Of a stretch of 64,000 nt of DNA, positions 17,634 through 26,044 are shown in pieces. The stretch is taken from assembly GCA_965246935.1 (NCBI GenBank), contig CBDFGC010000019.1, positions 545,935 to 609,934 on the forward strand. The letters run 5' to 3'. Position 1 is the first letter of the stretch; every line of letters begins with the position of its first letter. This stretch comes from JAZKFT01 sp965246935. GTDB taxonomy: Bacteria; Bacteroidota; Bacteroidia; Chitinophagales; Chitinophagaceae. The position numbers and the translations under genes are program-made. Under the pieces are notes generated by a model, which did not search any database, was not told the DNA's origin, and saw only the letters and a list, made by a program, of their open reading frames with translations.

Positions 17634-17951
17634 TTATTTATGCTGCTCAATCTTTTTTACAAAATTGGCTTTAGGTTGAGCACCTACCAGTTTATCCACC
17701 ACTTTACCATCTTTTATAAAAAGGATAGCCGGTATGGAAGTGATGCCATATTCCAGGCTAACCTGCGGATTGTTATCTACGTTTACTTTACCTATTTTAA
17801 CGGTAGAAGCATATTCTTTGCTTAATTCTTCTATTACCGGGCCTATTGCACGGCAGGGGCCACACCATTCTGCCCAAAAGTCAACTACCGAAAGTTTATC
17901 GCTGGCTATAACGTCAGTTTTAAAATTGGTGTCAGTGAATTCGAGTGCCAT
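17634..17951 (-). CDS. trxA: Thioredoxin
   Basis: The 105-residue protein has the active site WAEWCGPCRAIGPV with Cys30 and Cys33, the cis-Pro in GITSIPAILFIKDG and normal thioredoxin length. It is cytosolic (no signal peptide) and reduces disulfides in target proteins using electrons from thioredoxin reductase, whose gene is not in the window. It is divergently placed from msrA (about 200 bp away); MsrA uses thioredoxin as its reductant, a fitting neighbourhood. Confidence 0.95.
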   Translation of the reverse strand: MALEFTDTNFKTDVIASDKLSVVDFWAEWCGPCRAIGPVIEELSKEYASTVKIGKVNVDNNPQVSLEYGITSIPAILFIKDGKVVDKLVGAQPKANFVKKIEQHK

Positions 17952-18155
17952 AATAATCGTTTTTAGTTGGAAATGAATTGTTTTACAGGAAGGGAAACAA
18001 AATTAAGTCCAAAACGGTTGTATGCCCTAATGACATTTCCACAAAGTTCTTACCTGACGTTTATGGCTTTGTATTGTTAAACTTGCCGGTTTTCAGTACC
18101 TCATAAATGGTTTGTAACCTTACTTTGCAGTCGTTAACCAACCGGGGAAAAAGAT

Positions 18156-18800
18156 ATGCGATTGTTGATTGTAACAGGCCTGTTCAGCTTTTTGTTAGCC
18201 TCCTGCGGGCAGGCTAGTATAGAAGCTAAAATTTTCAATGACAAGAAAGCAAACACAAAAATGACAACAGATACAGCAACTTTCGGCACCGGGTGCTTCT
18301 GGTGTACCGAGGCTGTTTTTCAGGAACTAAATGGTGTACTGAAGGCTACTAGTGGCTATAGTGGCGGCCATGTAAAAAATCCAACTTATGAGCAGGTGTG
18401 TACCGGCACCACCGGCCATGCAGAGTGTATTGATGTAGTGTACGACCCCACCGTTATTACCTACGACGAGTTGCTGGAAGTGTTCTGGAAAGTGCACGAC
18501 CCTACTACACTTAACCAGCAAGGTGCTGATATGGGCACGCAGTATCGCAGTGAAATTTTTTACCACAACGGCGAGCAAAAACAGAAGGCAGAAGCGTACA
18601 AACAAAAACTAAACGAAAGCGGCGCTTTTGCCAGCCCTGTTGTTACATTGATAGAAGGAGCACAGCCATTTTACAGCGCCGAAGACTACCATCAGAATTT
18701 TTATGCAAACAATCCTGCCTATGGCTATTGCCGGGCGGTAGTAAGACCCAAACTGGATAAGTTTGAAAAGGTATTCAAGGATAAATTGAAAAAAAATTAG
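18156..18800 (+). CDS. msrA: Peptide-methionine (S)-S-oxide reductase, lipoprotein form
   Basis: MsrA reduces the S-epimer of methionine sulfoxide in proteins. The catalytic motif GTGCFWCTEAVF (Cys47) is intact, with SGYSGG, GHAECIDVVYDP, LLEVFWKVHDPT, and DYHQNFYANNPAYGYC near the C-terminus, where a recycling Cys lies. The N-terminus (LIVTGLFSFLLASC, Cys17) is a lipoprotein signal, so the enzyme is expected in the periplasm, anchored to a membrane. A -7-like TACTTTG lies at 18121-18127, about 30 bp before the ATG. No msrB domain is fused. Confidence 0.93.
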   Translation: MRLLIVTGLFSFLLASCGQASIEAKIFNDKKANTKMTTDTATFGTGCFWCTEAVFQELNGVLKATSGYSGGHVKNPTYEQVCTGTTGHAECIDVVYDPTVITYDELLEVFWKVHDPTTLNQQGADMGTQYRSEIFYHNGEQKQKAEAYKQKLNESGAFASPVVTLIEGAQPFYSAEDYHQNFYANNPAYGYCRAVVRPKLDKFEKVFKDKLKKN

Positions 18801-18880
18801 TCAATAGTCGGCAGTCAGCAGGAATACAGAAAACAGTTGGCAGTCAACAGCCAATACAGTCCTTTCTTCCTGAAAATTAT

Positions 18881-18914
18881 AAACCGTTTTCGCACTTGTG
18901 AAAACGGTTTTTTA
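18881..18914 (+). terminator. Intrinsic terminator of msrA
   Basis: AAACCGTTTTC (18881-18891) pairs perfectly with GAAAACGGTTT (18900-18910) around an 8-nt loop and is followed by TTTTAT. Confidence 0.88.
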
Positions 18915-18920
18915 TATTTG
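18913..18920 (+). promoter_or_regulatory. Candidate -7 box TATATTTG for the Uma2 gene
   Basis: TATATTTG matches the Bacteroidota primary-sigma -7 consensus TAnnTTTG. It lies 14 bp before the ATG at 18935 and directly abuts the msrA terminator. No clear -33 TTTG was found at the ideal distance, so the call is moderate. Confidence 0.4.
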
Positions 18921-18934
18921 GTAATCTTTTTATT

Positions 18935-19561
18935 ATGCCTACATCAATTGCAAATACAGAAGAAGTAACCGAAGCAACAGTGCCGGAGGTTTTTATTGCT
19001 GAATACCTGGACGGTATTCCCATGTACTACAATGGCTATAAAAAAATCTTACATAACCCCTCACAAGTTGAAGAAATTATGGGTGCCGGTGCTATACATT
19101 CGATCTTGCTTTCTTACTTTATAAAGCTACTGGCAATTAAATTAGATGAAACCAAATATTGGTTGATGACAGGGGAAACAGGGTATACACCTGAAAAGAA
19201 AAATCTTTTTAATTTAGACCTGGCTGTTTACGAAAAAGGAAAACTGCTACCTGGGGCAATCGGGTATGAATATGTAAACGTTGCACCGGAGTTAGTAGTT
19301 GAAATTGATACTTCGGTGGAGAATGATGAGGTAACTAAAGATGAGTATATCTTCGGAAAAACACAACGCCTTCTGCAATTTGGAACGGGTAAAGTGGTTT
19401 GGGTTTTTTCTAAAACTAAACTTGTGATGGTAGCCGAGCCCGGTCTGCCTTGGCAGGTACACCCCTGGAATACGAATTTAGAATTGTTTGATAATATTCA
19501 ATTTAATACTGATGCTTATTGCCAGGAAAACAAGCTGACAAACCTTATCAACATATCCTGA
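18935..19561 (+). CDS. Uma2 family (DUF820) putative endonuclease
   Basis: The 208-residue protein has the Uma2 PD-(D/E)XK-like fold: LDLAVYEKGKL gives the first acidic residue and PELVVEIDTSVEND the E-x-D; the helix after it (FGKTQRLLQFGTGKVVWVFSKTKLVMV) with a basic residue matches the conserved 'K..YL..GV..vW.vd' segment, here K in FGKTQ. An N-terminal DGIPMYYNGYKKIL region and MTGETGYTPE are also typical. Biological role of the family is unclear; it is common in Bacteroidota and cyanobacteria. No partner toxin or mobile gene is adjacent. Confidence 0.8.
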   Translation: MPTSIANTEEVTEATVPEVFIAEYLDGIPMYYNGYKKILHNPSQVEEIMGAGAIHSILLSYFIKLLAIKLDETKYWLMTGETGYTPEKKNLFNLDLAVYEKGKLLPGAIGYEYVNVAPELVVEIDTSVENDEVTKDEYIFGKTQRLLQFGTGKVVWVFSKTKLVMVAEPGLPWQVHPWNTNLELFDNIQFNTDAYCQENKLTNLINIS

Positions 19562-19594
19562 CCAACATTTTTCTTTAGCATTTTATATCAGTTC

Positions 19595-21223
19595 TTAATC
19601 CACCTTTACCCGCCGCAATTCCAGCAAATTCAGCGCATTGGCATAAAAGCCTTGCACCCGTGGCTGCACCAGGTGAATCACCATATCATACCATAAGGGT
19701 ACTACCGGCGCATCGGCAATGATCTGCCGGTCCATTTGATGGTACAGGTTATACCGCCACGAATCATTTGTTTCTGCTAAAGCCCGTTCATACAAAGCAT
19801 CATAGGCAGCATTGTTATACCGGGTATAATTGGGCGGCGCCGGGTTTTTACTGTAGAACAGCGTAAAATAATTCTCCGCATCCGGGTAATCGGCAAACCA
19901 GTTAGCCCTGAAAAACAAGGCCTGGCTTTTGGAAATTTGCTCCAATAACAAACTCCGCTGCATTACTTCTACCTGCACCGGTATACCGGCTTCGGCCAAC
20001 TGGCTGGCTACATAGCTGCCCAAATCAGCATAAATGGGAATAGTTTGGAGCTTAATAACCGGCAGGTTTTTTCCATCTTTAAAACCTGCTTCTGCCAATA
20101 ACTGCTTTGCTTTTGCCGGTTGGTAAGTGTATCCATGCACGGCCGTATCGAATGAGGGCAGCCCTGGCGGCGAAAACCCCGCTGTAGCTGCAAAGCCAAT
20201 GCTGTTGCGCAGGTACTGGATCATCCGTGGCTTATCAATGGCGTAATTAATGGCTTGCCGTAATTGACGCAGCCGCACCGGGTTATTTTGTAAAAGCGGA
20301 TTGGTTGTATCAGCCAAAATGCCAATATATTCTGTATTCAGGTAGGCATGTTTATGCAAAACCGTTTTATCCACCCACGCTGGTTTCAACTCACCGTTTT
20401 TAGTGAGTACTTCATCTTTAAAAGAGGGGTCGATATCATTAATAAAATCCAGTTTGCCCTGCCGGAAATTCAAAAACTCAGATGCTTTGCTATCGTAAAA
20501 ATTAATTTTCAACGCATCTAAGTAGGGTAGCCGTTTTCCCGAATCATCGTACTCAAAATAATGTTCGTTTTTTAGCATGGTCAGGGCAAGACCTTCTTCC
20601 CAGTCCTTCAACACAAAAGGCCCGGTGCCACACGGGTTTCGCCGGAAATCTTTTCCGTATTTATCTACTGCCTCCTTTGGAACGATACTGCAATACTGCA
20701 TGGTTAAAATACCCAGGACCGGATTAAAGGGCCGCTGTAATTTTAATTGAAAGGTGGAATCATCAACAACTGTAAATGGCGTAATACTATCTACACGGCC
20801 ATTAAAAATCCAGGCGCCGCTGCTGGCTGTGGCGGGGTCCATAATACGCCGGAAGCTGTAGGCTACATCCGCTGCGGTCATTCTTCGTCCCTTTCCATTT
20901 AAAAAAACTGCGTTATCGTGGAAAAACACATCCCGGCGCAGGTGGAAAGTGTACAGTTGACGGTCTTCCGAAATATCCCAGCGCAGGGCTAATGAGGGCA
21001 CAATATGCAAAGCGGTATCGGTTTCCACCAGCGTATTATACAACTGGTGAACCGCCCAGATGATGGATTGGTTTTTAGCAAAAGCCGGGTCTAACGTAGC
21101 AATGCCGTTGGCTTCGTTATAGCGGAAAACGGTTCGGGTTTCCTGCTGATTGGAATGGCAGGAAAGAAGTAAAAAATAAAAAGTAAAAAGTAAAAAAACT
21201 GAAAAGCGGGTAATCAAAAACAT
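19595..21223 (-). CDS. Oligopeptide ABC transporter substrate-binding lipoprotein (SBP_bac_5)
   Basis: The 542-residue protein starts with a lipoprotein signal (FYFLLLSC, Cys22) and has the class C SBP layout of DppA/OppA: IATLDPAFAKNQSIIWAVHQLYNTLVETD, LTMTAADVAYSFRRIMDP, NPCGTGPFVLKDWEEG, the LRQAINYAIDKPRMIQYL segment and ADYPDAENYFTLFYSKN with a final QIIADAPVVPLWY. It would capture peptides at the outer face of the inner membrane. No permease or ATPase genes are adjacent; a single DppC-type permease gene is at 50208-51284, far away, so the transporter is split. Confidence 0.92.
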   Translation of the reverse strand: MFLITRFSVFLLFTFYFLLLSCHSNQQETRTVFRYNEANGIATLDPAFAKNQSIIWAVHQLYNTLVETDTALHIVPSLALRWDISEDRQLYTFHLRRDVFFHDNAVFLNGKGRRMTAADVAYSFRRIMDPATASSGAWIFNGRVDSITPFTVVDDSTFQLKLQRPFNPVLGILTMQYCSIVPKEAVDKYGKDFRRNPCGTGPFVLKDWEEGLALTMLKNEHYFEYDDSGKRLPYLDALKINFYDSKASEFLNFRQGKLDFINDIDPSFKDEVLTKNGELKPAWVDKTVLHKHAYLNTEYIGILADTTNPLLQNNPVRLRQLRQAINYAIDKPRMIQYLRNSIGFAATAGFSPPGLPSFDTAVHGYTYQPAKAKQLLAEAGFKDGKNLPVIKLQTIPIYADLGSYVASQLAEAGIPVQVEVMQRSLLLEQISKSQALFFRANWFADYPDAENYFTLFYSKNPAPPNYTRYNNAAYDALYERALAETNDSWRYNLYHQMDRQIIADAPVVPLWYDMVIHLVQPRVQGFYANALNLLELRRVKVD

Positions 21224-21278
21224 AAGCTAATGTAATTGTTTTACGTACGGTAATAATTCAGGCAATGCTTATTCATTA

Positions 21279-21430
21279 CCAGGGATTAAAATCCCTGGCT
21301 ACAAAATGGGTCGCCTCTACGAGGCTTTACGTAATGGCAGTTACGTGTAGTGCCGTAGGCACGATCCATTTTGTAGCAACGGATTTTAATCCGTTGTATG
21401 TGATGAATTGCAACGGATTTCAATCCGTTG
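21279..21430. repeat. Nested palindromic repeat block
   Basis: The block holds three near-palindromes: CCAGGGATTAAAATCCCTGG (21279-21298), CAACGGATTTTAATCCGTTG (21377-21396) and CAACGGATTTCAATCCGTTG (21411-21430). The first two are linked by a longer inverted repeat GCTACAAAATGG... (21298-21313) with its partner at 21362-21377 (one mismatch in 16). It fills most of the divergent space between the peptide-binding lipoprotein and the M1 peptidase genes. Confidence 0.75.
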
Positions 21431-21479
21431 TAAATAAAATCCTTTGTCTTTAATTTCGTTTTTCAAATTCTCAGGCTCC

Positions 21480-23201
21480 ATGAACCTATCCCTCAAGCTC
21501 ATCCTGTTGTTATTCACCATTCACCATTCACTATTCACCCAAGCCCAGCCCTTTACCCATGCCGATACCCTCCGTGGTAGCCTGAATCCGAACCGTACCT
21601 GGTGGGAGGTAAAGCGATATGATATTGATGTAACACCGGATTATGCCACAAAAACGATTGCCGGAAAAACGACAATCCGTTTTTTTGATAGTGGCACCGG
21701 GCATACGATGCAGGTTGACTTACAAAAACCACTCATCGTTGACAACGTTGTAGCAATTGATTATTCAAATGAAGGTAAAAACAGGCAATTAAAATTTTCC
21801 CGGAGTGATAATATTTTCCTGGTTTACTACCGCGATTCAGCAGCAAAATATAAAATACAGCCTGGCATCCGGCAAATAGAAATTTATTATCACGGTAAGC
21901 CGCGGGAAGCAGTGAGGCCCCCCTGGGATGGTGGCTGGATATGGGCAAAAGATGCCAAAGGCCGCCCCTGGATGAGCGTTGCCTGCCAGGGTCTGGGCGC
22001 CTCCGTTTGGTACCCCTGCAAAGATTACCAGGGCGATGAGCCGGACAGCGGCGCCAGCCTCACCATTCATGTACCGGATACATTAGTAGCGGTAGGAAAT
22101 GGACGGCTGATTTCAATTAAACAAGAGAATCATAATGCAACTTCAGGACTCCTCTCCGTGAGGAGTGGCGGGGGTGAGGCTTCATATACCTGGGAAGTGA
22201 AAAACCCTATCAATAATTATAACATCATCCCATACATTGGCAAATATGTAAATTTCAGCGAAACCTTTAACGGCGAAAAAGGCAAACTGGATTGCAATTA
22301 TTGGGTACTGGATTATAACCTTAATAAAGCAAAAAAGCAATTTAAAGAAGTCCCCCGGATGCTAAAAGCTTTTGAATACTGGTTTGGCCCTTACCCGTTT
22401 TATGAAGACAGCTATAAGCTGGTGGATGCACCGCACCTGGGTATGGAACACCAGAGTGCCGTGGCTTATGGAAACGGTTACCAGAACGGCTATTTAGGCA
22501 GGGATCTTTCCAAAACCGGCGAGGGGCTGAAGTTTGACTTTATTATTGTGCACGAAAGCGGCCATGAGTGGTTTGCCAACAATATTACTACAAAAGATAT
22601 TGCCGATATGTGGGTGCATGAAGGCTTCACCAATTATAGTGAAACGCTTTTTTTACAATACTGGTTTGGTAAGCAATCGGCAGATACCTACCTGCAGGGC
22701 CTGCGGGAGAATATTGAAAATAATAAACCCATTATTGGTCCTTATGGTGTGAATAAAGAGGGCAGCGAGGACATGTATTATAAAGGCGCCAACCTGCTTC
22801 ATACCATCCGGCAAATTATTCATAACGATTCCGTTTTCCGTAATCTCCTCCGCGGTCTCAACAGAACCTTTTATCACCAAACCGTTACCACAGGCCAGGT
22901 TGAAAGTTATATTAGTAAAGAAAGCAATATTGACTTCTCCAAAGTTTTCGATCAGTACCTGCGCACCACGCAAATACCAGTGCTGCAATGGTCGGTGGGT
23001 AACGGAGTTATCAAAGCAAAATTTACGAATTGCATTCCGGGATTTAAAATGGTAGTAAAACTACCCGTTGCCCCCGGTAAATACCAGTGGACAATAGTTA
23101 CTGCTCAAATGCCGGTAACAGCAAAAACTAACCTATCTGCCTTAACGACTGCCAATGCCTGGGATCAGAATTTTTATATGAATTATGAGGAGATGAAATA
23201 A
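21480..23201 (+). CDS. Secreted M1 family metallopeptidase
   Basis: The 573-residue protein (ATG at 21480) has a signal peptide (LKLILLLFTIHHSLFTQAQ) and an M1 fold. The exopeptidase-type motif is HLGMEHQSAVAYGNGY; zinc ligands are in HESGHEW (358-362) and the downstream E381 in WVHEGFTNYSE, with TKDIADMW between. It lacks the C-terminal HEAT-like domain of larger aminopeptidases. Two oddities: the segment at 22146-22183 (GLLSVRSGGGEAS, about residues 223-235) reads as an in-frame insertion of a Bacteroidota intergenic-type repeat, and the signal peptide is coded by tandem ATTCACC words that also occur as intergenic repeats (29237, 29794). Confidence 0.92.
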   Translation: MNLSLKLILLLFTIHHSLFTQAQPFTHADTLRGSLNPNRTWWEVKRYDIDVTPDYATKTIAGKTTIRFFDSGTGHTMQVDLQKPLIVDNVVAIDYSNEGKNRQLKFSRSDNIFLVYYRDSAAKYKIQPGIRQIEIYYHGKPREAVRPPWDGGWIWAKDAKGRPWMSVACQGLGASVWYPCKDYQGDEPDSGASLTIHVPDTLVAVGNGRLISIKQENHNATSGLLSVRSGGGEASYTWEVKNPINNYNIIPYIGKYVNFSETFNGEKGKLDCNYWVLDYNLNKAKKQFKEVPRMLKAFEYWFGPYPFYEDSYKLVDAPHLGMEHQSAVAYGNGYQNGYLGRDLSKTGEGLKFDFIIVHESGHEWFANNITTKDIADMWVHEGFTNYSETLFLQYWFGKQSADTYLQGLRENIENNKPIIGPYGVNKEGSEDMYYKGANLLHTIRQIIHNDSVFRNLLRGLNRTFYHQTVTTGQVESYISKESNIDFSKVFDQYLRTTQIPVLQWSVGNGVIKAKFTNCIPGFKMVVKLPVAPGKYQWTIVTAQMPVTAKTNLSALTTANAWDQNFYMNYEEMK

Positions 23202-23216
23202 GGAGTACTGAAAGGA

Positions 23217-23515
23217 TTATTCGTAAGGATTCCGGGCAGGATTTTGCCGGGTATCCCATAATAGTATGATTTGAATTTGGTCCTTTTTTACCCGATAGTA
23301 AAGCCTGTTATGTTTGGTTACAAGAATTGTTTTAACATCTTTCTTTTTAGCAGCAACCCTTCCCTCTAAAGTTCCCAGCGCCAACATGCGGATATACTCA
23401 TTTAGTTTGAGTAAAACTTGTCGGCAACTTTTTCAGACCATTCTGATTCAAGATAATCTACTACATTGGCTATTGACTGCCGGGCTTTTTGTGTGTATCC
23501 TATTTCGTACGCCAT
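23217..23515 (-). pseudogene. RelE/ParE-type toxin, frameshifted
   Basis: From ATG 23513-23515 the frame reads MAYEIGYTQKARQSIANVVD and then hits TAA after ...VADKFYSN. One base away the frame continues LKLNEYIRMLALGTLEG, KHNRLYYRVKKDQIQIILLW and ends RQNPARNPYE at 23217. The whole has the size (about 98 residues) and beta-rich tail of a RelE/ParE ribosome/gyrase toxin. Adding one T to the T run near 23413-23416 (coding KFLLKLNE) restores it, so the break is a single homopolymer deletion: true loss or sequencing error. The gene overlaps the antitoxin stop by 16 bp. Confidence 0.75.
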
Positions 23516-23745
23516 GCCCGGTCGTTTAACCATTTTGTTGTTTCCTCATCGCAATGAATCTCACCATTATCTGCCTGCTGAATTGATTCATTGAGTACAG
23601 TGATGAAAGCAGGCGAGTCTTCATAAACAATATCCTCAGCATCTGTTTCATTTTCAATAACAATTTTTACTTTTAGTAAAAGGTTTTCATCTTCGATTTC
23701 CTCAATGGAGGCCTGTAAATTTTTTTTCAATTCTGCCAGTTCCAT
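23500..23745 (-). CDS. Antitoxin-like protein of a RelE/ParE pair
   Basis: The 81-residue acidic protein (MELAELKKNLQASIEEIEDENLLLKVKIVIENETDAEDIVYEDSP... ) has the short leucine-rich N-terminal helices seen in Bacteroidota 'addiction module' antitoxins paired with ParE. I chose the ATG at 23745; a longer frame starts at 23772. It overlaps the toxin start by 16 bp in the same direction, the usual translational-coupling layout. No DNA-binding motif is obvious. Confidence 0.65.
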   Translation of the reverse strand: MELAELKKNLQASIEEIEDENLLLKVKIVIENETDAEDIVYEDSPAFITVLNESIQQADNGEIHCDEETTKWLNDRAWRTK

Positions 23746-23970
23746 AATGGTATTATTTGAAATTAATAGCAAGATAAGATTTTAAGTTAAGCAGGAAAAG
23801 CGATCAGGAGAAACTGAGAAGATATAATAGAAAGCGAAAATTATAGTTTAGGGATGACATTTAAATAAATAGTATACAGCTAATTCTCTTCTTTTCTTTT
23901 AATAATTGCCATCTGCTCAACTGATTTCTATATCTCCTTCCGCCATTCTACCCTATTTTGCAAACCCTTT

Positions 23971-24978
23971 ATGAGCAGTGTACAATACTATCAGCACCCA
24001 CAGGCCTTTGTATTAGAAAGCGGCATTGTACTTACGGATCTGCAAATTGCTTATCACACCTATGGAACGCTTAATGCTACTAAGGACAATGTCATCTGGA
24101 TTTGCCATGCCCTTACTGCCGACAGTGATGTGCAAACCTGGTGGCCCGGTATGGTAGGTGAGGGGCTGACATTTAATACCACTACGCATTTTGTGGTATG
24201 TGCCAATTTCCTGGGTTCCTGCTATGGTACGGCTGCCAATGGAATTTTTCCTGCCGGTGAAAAGCCGGTTTTAGTTACCATCCGGGATATGGTACAGGCA
24301 CATATCCTGTTGCGGCAACATATCGGAATTGAAAAAATTGCATTATTGACAGGCGGTAGTATGGGTGGTTACCAGGCATTGGAATGGGCACTGGCAGAAC
24401 CGGCTGTTATCCAAAAATTATTTCTCACCGTTACCGCCGCTGCCGAAACAGCCTGGGGCATTGCCATACATACGGCGCAGCGGCTGGCGATAGAAGCCGA
24501 TAGCACCTGGCTGCAAAATGGAGGCGGTGCTGCCGGCCTGAAAGCAGCACGGGCCATGGGAATGATTGCCTACCGTAGTTACGAACAATATGTAGCTACG
24601 CAAACAGATAGCAATGAAAAACAGGATGATTTTAAAGCATCATCTTATATTCTCCACCAGGGTGATAAGCTGGTAAAACGTTTTAACGCTACAAACTACT
24701 GGTTGCTTACTAAAAGCATGGACAGTCACAACATCAGCAGGGGACGGGGCGGTAGTATCGAAAAAACAGTTGCTCAAATTCATCAGCCGGCATTGATTGT
24801 TGGTATCAGCAGCGATTTGCTGTGCCCGGTGCCGGAGCAGCAAAAACTGGCAGCTTATTTACCCCACAATGAGCTGCACATCATTGATTCCTTTTATGGC
24901 CACGACGGGTTTTTAACAGAATCGGAAGCCATTGGGCATATTGTGAAAAAATGGAATGGTGAAAATATTAATTATTAA
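23971..24978 (+). CDS. metX: Homoserine O-acetyltransferase
   Basis: MetX transfers acetyl from acetyl-CoA to homoserine, the entry to methionine synthesis by direct sulfhydrylation. The 335-residue alpha/beta hydrolase shows IAYHTYGTLNATKDNVIWICHALTADS, the nucleophile elbow TGGSMGGYQALEWA (Ser130), Asp282 (GISSDLLCPVPEQ) and His311 (YGHDGFL) as triad. Some homologues are succinyltransferases and sequence alone does not settle that. A -7-like TATTTTG sits at 23954-23960, 10 bp before the ATG, implying a very short leader. No neighbouring met gene is present. Confidence 0.92.
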   Translation: MSSVQYYQHPQAFVLESGIVLTDLQIAYHTYGTLNATKDNVIWICHALTADSDVQTWWPGMVGEGLTFNTTTHFVVCANFLGSCYGTAANGIFPAGEKPVLVTIRDMVQAHILLRQHIGIEKIALLTGGSMGGYQALEWALAEPAVIQKLFLTVTAAAETAWGIAIHTAQRLAIEADSTWLQNGGGAAGLKAARAMGMIAYRSYEQYVATQTDSNEKQDDFKASSYILHQGDKLVKRFNATNYWLLTKSMDSHNISRGRGGSIEKTVAQIHQPALIVGISSDLLCPVPEQQKLAAYLPHNELHIIDSFYGHDGFLTESEAIGHIVKKWNGENINY

Positions 24979-25055
24979 TTGATAATTGTAAGTAAAGTGG
25001 TCAAAATAACTTGTACAATTGAAGCAGGATTTTATTCGGCGTTGGTTGCCCCTAA

Positions 25056-25285
25056 CCCCTTTAGGGCAATGTCATTAAGTTAAGCCCCATCGGGGCTTTC
25101 TGTTTGTAGCAAACAAAGAGGCAAAGGCAATCATTGCCACGTAGTGGCTACCCCTCTTCTCTGATCAGGTAGCCACTACGTGGCATGCACCAACATCAAT
25201 GATTTCTATCTTCTACAAACAGGTTGCACCTACGGCGCATAACTGCTACATCAATCCTTCACTTAATGACATTGCCCTACAGGGG
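25056..25285. repeat. 230-bp nested inverted-repeat element
   Basis: The outer arms (25056-25080 and 25261-25285) form a 25-bp inverted repeat with one mismatch, containing TAGGGCAATGTCATTAAGT. Inside, CTGTTTGTAG is mirrored by CTACAAACAG (near 25101 and 25213), and an 18-bp perfect repeat TGCCACGTAGTGGCTACC is mirrored by GGTAGCCACTACGTGGCA (about 25134-25185). A small AGCCCC-GGGGCT hairpin also lies near the left arm. No ORF is present. It is a MITE-like or RNA-fold-like element in the 500-bp gap between metX and the next gene. Confidence 0.8.
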
Positions 25286-25479
25286 AACTCGTTTTTACCT
25301 GAAAAGTTAGTGATAACTACGAGTATTTTGAAGTTCCTATGAAGTTTGAAAGTGGCCAAAAGCCCCCTTAGAGCCTGTCCCGTACCGATAGGTCGGGAGG
25401 TTTGGAGGCGACCAGGCCAGATTGATGAAATGTTCAAGTTATTTTGATAACTTTTCTTAATTGTTAATTATTCATTGTG

Positions 25480-25923
25480 TCAGGTGGTATAAAATGCAGC
25501 GATCAGCATGACCAATACACAACCCAGCCCCAGCGAAAGCCCAAAAATCTTTGCCTGTTGTTGTTTATCCAGCCATTTGTATTTCCACTTATTGTATAGT
25601 AACCAGGTAATATTGATGGCAGATCCTATGGACAGTGCCAGCACCAGCAAATACCAGTAGTAATACGTGACAGTATATTCAGGATCGTTTAAAATATGCG
25701 TCTTTTGAAAAGCACCCATCAACCATATCGCCGGCACTTTAAACAAATCATCAAACCGAAAAAATACAAGCAGTACAAACAGCGCAAGCCCTGCTGAAAA
25801 GCAAATCAACGCCCTGCCTAAAAAAGAAGTCTTGAATATAACCAGTCTGAAGAGGAGCATCAGTAACAATCCGGTACCGCCAAAAATGCTCCACAGTTCA
25901 GGGTGTGTAAATTCGATTTGCAT
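25480..25923 (-). CDS. Four-helix membrane protein, unknown
   Basis: The 147-residue protein has four hydrophobic segments (about 13-31, 35-60, 88-108 and 122-146) with a basic Lys/Trp-rich loop (LYNKWKYKWLDKQQQAKIF) before the last. I recognise no family. It is a single gene between the 230-bp element and the RND permease, with its start about 80 bp from REP copy 3. Confidence 0.6.
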   Translation of the reverse strand: MQIEFTHPELWSIFGGTGLLLMLLFRLVIFKTSFLGRALICFSAGLALFVLLVFFRFDDLFKVPAIWLMGAFQKTHILNDPEYTVTYYYWYLLVLALSIGSAINITWLLYNKWKYKWLDKQQQAKIFGLSLGLGCVLVMLIAAFYTT

Positions 25924-26004
25924 GGTGCATTAATAAAAATCAACATGTATGAAACTGCAACCATTTTGAAATAGTTAACTGTTACCGGTTATTTTGCAAA
26001 TGCA

Positions 26005-26030
26005 GAACACGCCGTTAGGCGTGTTCCTAC
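26005..26030. repeat. REP-like palindrome, copy 3
   Basis: GAACACGCC, centre GTTA, GGCGTGTTCCTAC. It has the same 26-bp layout as copies at 9555 (inverted) and 11154. It lies 15 bp from the stop of the RND permease gene and could serve as its 3' end structure. Confidence 0.7.
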
Positions 26031-26044
26031 AAGAAATTTACTTA

